Source: Coliplasma sp045538555
GTDB lineage: Bacteria; Bacillota; Clostridia; Oscillospirales; CAG-382
Reading direction: 5' to 3'
DNA length: 21,511 nt
Assembly (NCBI GenBank): GCA_045538555.1
Contig: JAZSRP010000007.1
Location: forward strand, 1-21,511
Shown: positions 15,186 through 21,511 of the stretch, one piece after another
Layout of the letters: each line of letters starts with the position of its first letter
How positions within the stretch are numbered: the stretch's first letter is position 1
Program-made: the position numbers and the translations under genes
Notes under the pieces: model-generated
The model's input: only the letters and a program-made list of their open reading frames with translations
Database searches by the model: none
Told to the model about the DNA's origin: nothing

Positions 15186-17855
15186 ATGGCTCAAAAGGCA
15201 TACCAAAACCGCCCGTTGGAGCAGAACACGGATGGGTTTGGCTTTTCTCCCGAGGAGATGCATCCTCTGGAGGTTGCCAACGCACTGTCGTCGGATCTGG
15301 AGATGGGGCTTGACAAAAAACAGAAAAAAAGAGCCGCACACCGATTCGGTCCAAACGATATTACGCCCGAATTTCGGCTTTCGTTCAGGGACAGCTTGAA
15401 AAACCAGTCAAAAGGACTGATGGGGCTGTTTTTGATGAGCTCGTCGCTGTTGATGTTTTTGTGGAAGGGCGGCGCAGAGTATCTGTGTATGATGCTTGCA
15501 TCGGCGGGGATAATGTTTCTCAACGCATTTGCGGAGTACCGCGCATCCCGTGCTCTGCGGCTTCCAAAAAAATATTCTGCTCTCAAATCTTCCGTTGTGT
15601 CGGGCGGAGAGGTTCACACGGTTGACAGCCGCACCCTTGTTCCCGGCGATGTGATATTTTTGGAGCAGGGAAGCATGGTTCCCGCAGATTGCCGTCTGGT
15701 TGACGATGACGGGCTGGCGGTACTGGAGACCCACGTTTCCGGAAGTGCCGAAAGCGTTTTCAAGGACAGCGGATATATTGCGTCTTCTCCCGAGGCGGTG
15801 AGCCGAAATATGGTGTATGCGGGCAGTATTGTGGTGTCGGGCAACGCTCTGGCACTGGTTTGCTATACAGGCAGGGACACTCTGTTTCGCAGAGGGCGGG
15901 GAGACGAAACCGCAAAGCTTCCAAAATTGCTTTTGTACGTAAAAAAGCTTTGCTCTGTTCTTTCGGTGATCTCCGTGGCAAGCGTGATGCTGCTGCTGGG
16001 AGTTTCTGTGGCGGCAGGAGCGGATGTGACAGAGATATTTGTTTGCTCCCTTGCCATCGGCGCATCCTCTATGTGCGAGAGCATGCTGTCTTTGTGCTCG
16101 TCCTCCTTTGGATTTGGCATAAAAGCCATGGCACAGGACGGAATGGTGGTACGGAACTATGACAGGATCGGTACCCTTGCGGAGATCGATACGGTCATGT
16201 GCGGAAAGAATCTTGCTTTTCCGCCAAAGCGCATCGGACTGACGGGAATGTTCTTTTCGGGTTCGGCATACGATCGAAAAAAACGCCCCGATGACGGAGC
16301 GCGTGAGCTGTTGACCCTGATTCTTGTATGCTCCGATGCCCGAAAGGTGACTCAGGCGGAGAAAAAGCAGAGGCACGGATTGCCGGAATACGAAGGCGGC
16401 CCGTTGGAAAATGCGGTGGTGGACTATTTTGAGGAATGGAACCAGCCCATCGGTAACATACGTGAAAAATACATTCGCATGGATGCGGAATACACGCTGT
16501 CGGGCGAGGTCAGCCGCCTGTTGGCACTTCACAACGGAAAAAATACGGTGATACTTCGCGGTTCTCCCGAGAACGTGCTTTCACGGTGTGTGGGATACAC
16601 GCTGGATGGCACCGACTACAAGCTGTCGGATTTTACAAGAAAAAAGATTCTTGCCTCCGTTCAGGATTTTGCCCGTACAAACTCGTTTCTTGTGGGGGTT
16701 GCCTGCGGAGAGACGCAGGCGGACTGCCTGAGAGATCTTGACAGCGAGGACAGACTGATATTCAAGGGGTTTGTGTCATTTTCAAGCTCACTTGATCCGG
16801 GAGTGGCAAGCTCTGTGTACCGCTGCAACGGAGCGGGAATTGAGACGGTGATCAACTCCGATGATGCATATTATACTGCAATGAACGCAGCAAAAAATGC
16901 CGGAATAATCGACTCTGAGGCCCAGATAATCTCCGGTGAGGTGATAAAAAACACCGACAGGGGGCTCTATATTGCCAACAGCCCATATTACAAGCTCTAT
17001 CTCAACCTCAGCGACGATCAGTGGCTTGATGCTGTGACAGTGCGAAAGGACAACGGCCGCACAGTTGCGGTGACAGGTGAACGGCTGGAGGATCTGCACA
17101 TCATGCGTGAGGCGGATGTGTCCGTGGTGCCCGAGGAAACCTGCGACACATTGCGCCGAACCGCAGACACCCTGCTTTTGGGCAAAGGAATCAACCTCAT
17201 TGCAGACGGAATACTCAACGCAAAAACCATTTGCAGACGCATATATTCTGTGGCAAGCTATCTTATCTGCGGAGCGCTGATGCTGATGACTGCCGAGCTG
17301 TTTTCTGTGCTTTATGACGGGACTCCCGCTTTTCGTGTGCAGGACATCATGTTTGGGGGGCTGATCTTCAACCTGTGCTTTGGTGTTGCACTTGCCTTCT
17401 CTCCCCGAAGTCCAAAAACGCTGCGAGAACATTTTGACGACAGAAAAACTCCAAAGCTTACCGATTTTATATATCCCCTCATGTTTTCTGTGGGAGGCGG
17501 ATTTCTCTTGTTCTTCTGCTCTGCCGCCACGGAGAGCTATACATGTACACTTGTTGCGCTGACGCTTACACTGTTTTTGTATGCCTGCACCACCACCGAT
17601 CACGGCGGAGTGCTCCGTACAAAACGGTTTGGCAGTTCCCTTTTGTACCTCTGCGGGCTTTTTGCCGCCGCGGTTCTTGCCTGTCTGATGTTTACCTCTC
17701 CGGGACACGTCTGGTTTGGCTATGGTGTTCCGTCTGCCCAAAAGATGGTGCTGACGCTGGTTTTGTCTGCGGCGTACTGTGTGTTGAGTCAAATTTTGAG
17801 ATACTTTATTTCCCCAAGGGGAAAACACAAAAAAAGAAAGGAGAAACTCCAATGA
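15186..17855 (+). CDS. Catalytically degenerate P-type ATPase homologue (pseudo-ATPase)
   Basis: The 889-residue chain has the layout of type II cation pumps: an N-terminal segment with HRFGPNDI, two helices, an actuator domain, two helices, P and N domains, then six more hydrophobic segments. The active-site signatures are lost. The phosphorylated aspartate of DKTGT is G340 (C-G-K-N-L-A). TGES reads S185-G-S-A. KGAPE reads R458-G-S-P-E. The ITGD hinge reads I556-N-S-D559. TGDGVND reads T630-G-E-R-L-E-D636. PEGLP in helix 4 reads SSMCES, and the helix-6 N-x-x-x-D ion site is missing near residue 725. It therefore probably neither forms the phosphoenzyme nor pumps. The frame is intact and codon use resembles that of its neighbours, arguing against a decaying gene. 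ATG 15186 (AGGAG 5 nt upstream) is preferred over TTG 15168. It follows clpE by 18 nt and overlaps the DUF1858 gene by ATGA. Confidence 0.88.
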   Translation: MAQKAYQNRPLEQNTDGFGFSPEEMHPLEVANALSSDLEMGLDKKQKKRAAHRFGPNDITPEFRLSFRDSLKNQSKGLMGLFLMSSSLLMFLWKGGAEYLCMMLASAGIMFLNAFAEYRASRALRLPKKYSALKSSVVSGGEVHTVDSRTLVPGDVIFLEQGSMVPADCRLVDDDGLAVLETHVSGSAESVFKDSGYIASSPEAVSRNMVYAGSIVVSGNALALVCYTGRDTLFRRGRGDETAKLPKLLLYVKKLCSVLSVISVASVMLLLGVSVAAGADVTEIFVCSLAIGASSMCESMLSLCSSSFGFGIKAMAQDGMVVRNYDRIGTLAEIDTVMCGKNLAFPPKRIGLTGMFFSGSAYDRKKRPDDGARELLTLILVCSDARKVTQAEKKQRHGLPEYEGGPLENAVVDYFEEWNQPIGNIREKYIRMDAEYTLSGEVSRLLALHNGKNTVILRGSPENVLSRCVGYTLDGTDYKLSDFTRKKILASVQDFARTNSFLVGVACGETQADCLRDLDSEDRLIFKGFVSFSSSLDPGVASSVYRCNGAGIETVINSDDAYYTAMNAAKNAGIIDSEAQIISGEVIKNTDRGLYIANSPYYKLYLNLSDDQWLDAVTVRKDNGRTVAVTGERLEDLHIMREADVSVVPEETCDTLRRTADTLLLGKGINLIADGILNAKTICRRIYSVASYLICGALMLMTAELFSVLYDGTPAFRVQDIMFGGLIFNLCFGVALAFSPRSPKTLREHFDDRKTPKLTDFIYPLMFSVGGGFLLFFCSAATESYTCTLVALTLTLFLYACTTTDHGGVLRTKRFGSSLLYLCGLFAAAVLACLMFTSPGHVWFGYGVPSAQKMVLTLVLSAAYCVLSQILRYFISPRGKHKKRKEKLQ

Positions 17856-18040
17856 TCACCGAAGAAATGCTTGTGGGCGACGTTTTGGATGCACATCCCG
17901 AGCTTGCAAAATATTTTTTGGAGATAGGCATGCACTGTCTGGGCTGCCCTATGTCCAGAGGCGAGAGCATCAAGGATGCCTGCTCGGCGCACGGCCAGGA
18001 TGCAAAAGCACTTATTGAGAAGCTCAACGCAGCTCTCTGA
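17852..18040 (+). CDS. DUF1858 domain protein (CxxC)
   Basis: This 62-residue protein is a stand-alone DUF1858 domain, a family often found alone or fused to hybrid-cluster or redox proteins; its function is unknown. It has the typical start ITEEMLVGDVLDAHPE, then the motif H28-C29-L-G-C32-P in MHCLGCPMSRGESIKDAC, with a third cysteine at C44. The cysteines could bind metal or undergo redox change. AAAGGAG precedes ATG 17852, and the start overlaps the stop of the P-type ATPase homologue (ATGA). A longer reading frame upstream is only the shadow of that gene. The coupling hints that the two products may be needed together, but this is inference. Confidence 0.9.
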   Translation: MITEEMLVGDVLDAHPELAKYFLEIGMHCLGCPMSRGESIKDACSAHGQDAKALIEKLNAAL

Positions 18041-18071
18041 AAGTAAAAAACAAAAAAGGAGAAAAACCCCC

Positions 18072-18551
18072 ATGGCAAAGGAAAAGAAAGAAGGATTTTT
18101 TAGTCAGTTCAAGGCGTTTATCACCAAAGGAAACATTCTGGACATGGCAGTGGGCGTTATCATGGGCTCTGCTTTTGGAAAAATTGTTTCTTCGCTGGTA
18201 TCGGACATTATCATGCCCGCAGTGGGCGCACTTGTGGGATCGGGCAGCATTTCCGATCTGAAAGTGGTTCTCACCGAAGCGTCCGTTGATGAGGCAGGGG
18301 TGGAAATACCCGAGGTTGCCATCAAGTACGGAATGTTTATTCAGTACATAATCGATTTCCTCATCGTTGCTTTCTGTATGTTTATGGTCATCAAAGTGTT
18401 TATGGGCATGCGCACCCGTCTTGAAAGACTGAAGAAGAAAGAAGAAGAGGAAACTCCCGCAGCCGAGGAGCCCAAGGAACCCACCGTTGAGGAAAAAACT
18501 CTGGATACCCTCAACGAGATCAAAGCGCTTCTTGAAAAACAGTCAAAATGA
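18072..18551 (+). CDS. mscL: Large-conductance mechanosensitive channel MscL
   Basis: This homopentameric membrane valve opens under membrane tension to release solutes during hypo-osmotic shock. The conserved N-terminal amphipathic helix and TM1 read FKAFITKGNILDMAVGVIMG, followed by GSAFGKIVSSLVSDIIMP. TM2 contains YGMFIQYIIDFLIVAFCMF, and the chain ends in a charged helix with LNEIKALLEKQ. Its 159 residues are slightly longer than usual (130-150) because of an extended periplasmic loop (about 56-80) and an acidic linker before the C-terminal helix. ATG 18072 with AAGGAG (18056-18061) is the real start. The stop overlaps the kinase gene by ATGA. Functionally it complements the trkAH potassium uptake genes elsewhere in the window. 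Confidence 0.96.
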   Translation: MAKEKKEGFFSQFKAFITKGNILDMAVGVIMGSAFGKIVSSLVSDIIMPAVGALVGSGSISDLKVVLTEASVDEAGVEIPEVAIKYGMFIQYIIDFLIVAFCMFMVIKVFMGMRTRLERLKKKEEEETPAAEEPKEPTVEEKTLDTLNEIKALLEKQSK

Positions 18552-19438
18552 AGCAATATGTCATAGCAATTGACGGCGGCGGAAGCAAGACCGATATTTT
18601 GCTGGTTGACACAGAGGATGAGATCGCGGGGCGCATGACCGCCCCGCCGTCAAATCCCAACGACCGTGGAATAGAATCTGTTTGTGAGCTTTTGTGCCGC
18701 CACTGTCTGGGACTCTGCGAAAAAAGCGGAGTTCAACCGCATCAGGTGCGCGCAGTTTTTGCGGGGATCGCCGGTGCGTCATCGGGGGATTATTCCTCAC
18801 AGATCGCAGGATCACTGAAAAAAGTGTTTTGCGACGCAATCGTGGAAGCAAGCCATGACGGCATCAACGTGTTGTACGGCTGCTTTGGCGCAGAGGGTGA
18901 CGGGGTCAGTATTATATGCGGAACCGGCTCCTCCTGCTTTGTAAAAAAAGGAAAACAAATTTTTCGGATCGGCGGTTACGGCACCTATGACAGGTGCGGC
19001 AGCGGATACGAGATGGGGCTTGCCGCCATTTCCCACGCACTGCGGGTGTGTGACGGCAGAGATAAAGCCGGTCTTTTGTCACGATCGGTGTGCAAAAAGC
19101 TTGGGGGAGACCCCGTGGAGCTGATTGACAAGCTGACGGGATACGGCAAAAAAGAGGTGGCGTCCTATGCGGAGTGCGTTTTTTGTGCTTGGGAGCAAGG
19201 GGACAAGAAGGCAGAGGAGATCGTAGAGGAAAATCTGTCTTATATTGCCGAGTTGATCACCCGCGCGGGAGATTTTTTTGAGGAGGAATACACCGTGGCT
19301 TTGGCGGGCGGGATATTCAAAAACCCAAAAGCGGACCTGTACCTTGCTCAAAAGCTGTCGTCCCGTGTGTGGCTGACAAAAAGCGGCAGCGATCCCGTGT
19401 GGGGCGCTGCGACATATGCCAAACAGCTCTTGACATAA
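18548..19438 (+). CDS. BadF/BadG/BcrA/BcrD-type ATPase, N-acetylglucosamine kinase-like
   Basis: This 296-residue protein of the ASKHA superfamily is probably a sugar kinase acting on an amino sugar such as N-acetylglucosamine. The phosphate-1 loop is IDGGGSKTD (8-16), the probable catalytic acid is D104 in ASHDGINVLYG, the phosphate-2 loop is CGTGSS (124-129), and the adenosine motif is ALAGGIFKNP (251-260). The segment usually written GDEGSGY is altered to DRCGSGY (148-154), one residue shorter and without the GDE acid pair, so activity or substrate may differ. It overlaps mscL by ATGA. The thrS promoter is embedded in its last codons. The substrate cannot be fixed from the sequence. Confidence 0.85.
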   Translation: MKQYVIAIDGGGSKTDILLVDTEDEIAGRMTAPPSNPNDRGIESVCELLCRHCLGLCEKSGVQPHQVRAVFAGIAGASSGDYSSQIAGSLKKVFCDAIVEASHDGINVLYGCFGAEGDGVSIICGTGSSCFVKKGKQIFRIGGYGTYDRCGSGYEMGLAAISHALRVCDGRDKAGLLSRSVCKKLGGDPVELIDKLTGYGKKEVASYAECVFCAWEQGDKKAEEIVEENLSYIAELITRAGDFFEEEYTVALAGGIFKNPKADLYLAQKLSSRVWLTKSGSDPVWGAATYAKQLLT

Positions 19439-19458
19439 GAGAGTTTTTTGGTTATTAT
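19430..19458 (+). promoter_or_regulatory. Consensus promoter of thrS inside the end of the kinase gene
   Basis: Perfect TTGACA (19430-19435) and TATTAT (19453-19458) are separated by 17 bp. The -35 box is made by the last two codons and the stop region of the kinase gene. The predicted start is near 19465, giving a leader of about 62 nt. The leader contains a small hairpin CCGCC-TTTG-GGCGG (19484-19497), which has no T-run and is no terminator. The leader is too short for a T-box. Confidence 0.8.
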
Positions 19459-19526
19459 AAATTGTTGAATTTTGAAAATAATACCGCCTTTGGGCGGAAA
19501 GAATACCTGAAAAACGAGGGAAATTT

Positions 19527-21251
19527 ATGGACATCAATGCACAAAACGAACTGCAGACACTGAGACACTCTGCATCCCACATACTTGCTCAGGCGGTGAA
19601 ACGGCTGTTCCCCGACACAAAGCTTGCCATCGGCCCCGCTATTGACAACGGTTTTTATTATGACCTTGACAGCGAGACCGTGTTTACCCCCGAGACACTG
19701 GAAATTATTGAAAAAGAAATGAAAAAGATCGTCAGCGAAAATCTGAAGATCGAGCGTTTTGTGCTTTCCAAAGCAGAGGCGCTGGAGCTGATGAAGGACG
19801 AGCCCTACAAGGTGATTCTTATCAACGAGCTTCCCGAGGGAGAGGAGATTTCCTTTTACAAGCAGGGGGAGTTTGTGGATCTCTGCGCAGGCCCTCACGT
19901 AAACTATACAAAAAAAGTAAAAGCGTTCAAGCTGCTGTCTGTCACTGGTGCATACTGGAGAGGCGACAGCAACAACAAGATGCTGCAGCGTATCTACGGC
20001 ACCGCTTTTTCCTCCAAGGACGAGCTGGCACAGTATATCACCATGCTTGAGGAAGCAAAAAAGCGTGACCACCGCAAGCTGGGCAAGGATCTGGGTCTGT
20101 TTATGCTTTTGGACGAGGGTCCCGGGTTCCCCTTCTTCCTGCCCAAGGGCATGATCCTCAAAAATCAGCTCATCGACTATTGGCGTGAGGTTCACAAGAG
20201 ATACGGCTACGTGGAGGTTGCCACCCCCATGATTATGAGCCGTACACTTTGGGAGCGCAGCGGCCACTGGGCGCATTATAAAAACAATATGTACACCACC
20301 CTCATTGATGGTGAGGATTTTGCGATCAAGCCCATGAACTGCCCCGGCGGAATGCTTGTATACAAATCCGAGATGCATTCTTACCGTGATCTGCCCCTCC
20401 GTGTGGGTGAACTGGGTCTTGTTCACCGCCATGAGCTTTCGGGCGCACTCCACGGCCTGTTCCGTGTACGCTGCTTCACTCAGGACGATGCCCACATCTT
20501 TATGACCCGTGACCAGATGCAGGATGAGATCGTAAACGTTGTCAAGCTGTTTGACGAGGTATACTCACTCTTTGGTCTGGAATATCAGATCGAGCTTTCC
20601 ACCATGCCCGAGGATCACATGGGCGACGAGGCAGACTGGGAGTTTGCTCAGGAAACCCTCAAGAGCGCTATACTCCGCATGGGCAAGGATTATATTGTCA
20701 ACGAAGGTGACGGCGCTTTCTACGGCCCCAAGTTTGACTTCCACATCCGTGACAGTCTGGGCAGAACTTGGCAGTGCGGCACCATCCAGCTTGACTTCCA
20801 GCTTCCCGAGAGATTTGAGCTGGAATACACAGGCACTGATGGCGAAAAACACCGTCCCGTCATGATCCACCGCGTTGTATTTGGCTCTATTGAGCGCTTT
20901 ATCGGTGTTATTACAGAGCATTTTGCCGGTGTGTTCCCCACGTGGCTGGCACCTGTGCAGGTCGAGATCCTGCCCATCACCGACAGAGCCAAGGAATACG
21001 GCGAGCAGCTGCTTGCTCGTCTCCGTGAGCTGGGAGTTCGTGCGGATATTGACAACCGCAACGAAAAGGTGGGCTACAAGATCCGTGAGCACAAGCTGAT
21101 GAAGATCCCCTATATGCTGGTTATCGGTGACAAAGAGGTTGCCGACGGCAGCATCACCGTCAACAGCTATAAGAACGGCGATCTGGGCACAAAGTCCATT
21201 GACGAGTTTATATCTGAGCTTTGTGACGAAATAAAAACCCGCAAGAATTGA
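19527..21251 (+). CDS. thrS: Threonyl-tRNA synthetase lacking the TGS domain
   Basis: This enzyme charges tRNA-Thr in the cytosol. Its 574 residues start directly with the editing domain: H14-x3-H18 in RHSASHILA and C120-x3-H124 in DLCAGPH. The class II core follows, with zinc ligands C272 (MNCPGG), H323 (TQDDAHIF) and H448 (VMIHR), at spacing nearly equal to that in E. coli. Motif 3 is VFGSIERFIG, and a C-terminal anticodon-binding domain comes next. The N-terminal TGS domain of about 60 residues in the 640-residue enzymes is missing. GAGGG (19516-19520) is 6 nt before the ATG and no upstream in-frame extension is supported, so this is not a mis-called start. Codon choice looks more biased than in its neighbours, as expected of a highly expressed gene. 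Confidence 0.96.
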   Translation: MDINAQNELQTLRHSASHILAQAVKRLFPDTKLAIGPAIDNGFYYDLDSETVFTPETLEIIEKEMKKIVSENLKIERFVLSKAEALELMKDEPYKVILINELPEGEEISFYKQGEFVDLCAGPHVNYTKKVKAFKLLSVTGAYWRGDSNNKMLQRIYGTAFSSKDELAQYITMLEEAKKRDHRKLGKDLGLFMLLDEGPGFPFFLPKGMILKNQLIDYWREVHKRYGYVEVATPMIMSRTLWERSGHWAHYKNNMYTTLIDGEDFAIKPMNCPGGMLVYKSEMHSYRDLPLRVGELGLVHRHELSGALHGLFRVRCFTQDDAHIFMTRDQMQDEIVNVVKLFDEVYSLFGLEYQIELSTMPEDHMGDEADWEFAQETLKSAILRMGKDYIVNEGDGAFYGPKFDFHIRDSLGRTWQCGTIQLDFQLPERFELEYTGTDGEKHRPVMIHRVVFGSIERFIGVITEHFAGVFPTWLAPVQVEILPITDRAKEYGEQLLARLRELGVRADIDNRNEKVGYKIREHKLMKIPYMLVIGDKEVADGSITVNSYKNGDLGTKSIDEFISELCDEIKTRKN

Positions 21252-21286
21252 AGACGTGAAAAGAGCGCAGACCACACAAAAAAGAA

Positions 21287-21401
21287 TGTAAAAGTTGTAC
21301 TGATTAGTGCTTTTACAGCCGTGGGATAAATAGACGTCTGTCGATGATTCCCGTGGGCAGAAATAAGGTGAAAAAGTGCCAAGAAAATCTTGGCACTTTT
21401 T
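21287..21401 (+). ncRNA. Candidate structured RNA or 3' leader-like element downstream of thrS
   Basis: Starting 35 nt after the thrS stop, a hairpin TGTAAAAG (21287-21294) / CTTTTACA (21310-21317) is followed by GGGA (21323-21326) pairing with TCCC (21349-21352). That stem encloses GAC-GTCT-GTC (21333-21342). An AATAAGGTG segment (21362-21370) then leads into a strong terminator. The second part is shared with the start of the window. The pattern GTGGGATAAATAGACG...TTCCC reminds me of ribosomal-protein leader RNAs (L13 type), but this is a weak recollection. It could equally be an independent small RNA or a structured 3' UTR of thrS. No clear promoter of its own is seen. Confidence 0.35.
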
Positions 21402-21507
21402 GTTTGTATTTTTTTGTGTTTTGAACGAATCTCACCTCTCGTCGTACAATAGTACGCCTTCGGGATCGGTTCGTCCAATCTGCATCACTTTTCACGCCTT
21501 CAGGCAG
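21331..21507. repeat. Conserved direct-repeat element, copy B
   Basis: This is the same element as at 1-172, in the same orientation. Block one (21331-21376) matches 44 of 46 bases and block two (21407-21507) matches 97 of 101. The intervening hairpin differs. In the three-way-junction fold of block two, the change at 21430 (C to T) turns a G-C pair into G-U, and the two changes at 21448-21449 fall in the apical loop of CGTAC-AATA-GTACG. Pairing is therefore retained. Homology with copy A stops four bases before the window ends. Confidence 0.85.
21371..21401 (+). terminator. Bidirectional intrinsic terminator inside repeat copy B, probably ending thrS transcription
   Basis: A 14-bp perfect stem AAAAAGTGCCAAGA (21371-21384) pairs with TCTTGGCACTTTTT (21388-21401) around an AAA loop. 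It is the first terminator after thrS and has A- and T-runs suitable for both strands. Confidence 0.85.
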
Positions 21508-21511
21508 GTGC

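Noticed and set aside
15408..16532. Long minus-strand frame (374 codons) opposite the P-type ATPase homologue
   Set aside because: It is the antisense shadow of a clear membrane-protein gene: cysteine-, histidine- and arginine-rich, with no domain or ribosome binding site.
17543..18040. 165-codon version of the DUF1858 gene
   Set aside because: The upstream 103 codons are an out-of-frame shadow of the P-type ATPase homologue. The real start is ATG 17852 with AAAGGAG.
19439..19526. T-box riboswitch for thrS
   Set aside because: The interval is only 88 nt, lacks the T-box sequence, and has no terminator-antiterminator pair.
1..21511. CRISPR array, prophage, integrase, transposase, tRNA or rRNA genes
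   Set aside because: I scanned the reading frames and intergenic regions and saw no regularly spaced repeats, mobile-element proteins or RNA-gene signatures.

Overview
The window looks like a chromosomal segment of a Gram-positive, low-to-medium GC member of the Clostridia (Bacillota), possibly an Oscillospirales-type gut anaerobe. The evidence is the EcfA1-EcfA2-EcfT-TruA order, a ClpE-like ATPase with an N-terminal zinc finger, a DUF5711-type protein, a DUF1858 protein, strong AGGAGG-type ribosome binding sites and sigma-A-type promoters. The family-level placement is inference. Almost everything is housekeeping. I see no prophage, insertion sequence, CRISPR array, tRNA or rRNA.

Layout. 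Positions 1-625 have no gene. They hold a conserved repeat element (copy A, 1-172), an AT-rich stretch with nested inverted repeats (246-494) and the leader of trkA. Next come trkA and trkH (626-3448), a two-gene potassium uptake system, and then a convergent, lone acpP (3516-3743, minus strand) sharing a bidirectional terminator with trkH. A short divergent intergenic region carries the acpP promoter, with an operator-like inverted repeat, and a near-consensus promoter for ruvC.

From ruvC to the sugar-kinase-like gene (3925-19438) seventeen genes run on the plus strand with tiny gaps or overlaps and no convincing internal terminator. They encode Holliday-junction processing (ruvC, ruvA, ruvB), an RlmI-like methyltransferase, the energy-coupling module of ECF vitamin transporters (ecfA1, ecfA2, ecfT), tRNA pseudouridine synthase truA, a DUF5711-type membrane-anchored protein, a CvpA-type membrane protein, a CDP-alcohol phosphatidyltransferase (pgsA-like), a ClpE-like unfoldase, a P-type ATPase homologue, a DUF1858 protein, mscL and a BadF/NagK-type kinase. 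thrS follows under its own consensus promoter embedded in the end of the kinase gene. The window closes in a second copy of the repeat element (copy B, 21331-21507).

Two things stand out. First, the 889-residue P-type ATPase homologue keeps the complete fold (about ten membrane segments plus A, P and N domains) but has lost nearly every catalytic and ion-binding signature, including the phosphorylated aspartate, so it reads as a pseudo-ATPase of unknown role. Second, the window begins and ends in the same element: two blocks more than 95% identical between copies flank a perfectly paired but unrelated terminator hairpin, and the few changes in the second block preserve a predicted three-way-junction fold. 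That suggests a multicopy structured-RNA or repeat family, and may mean that the window is an assembly contig broken at this repeat.
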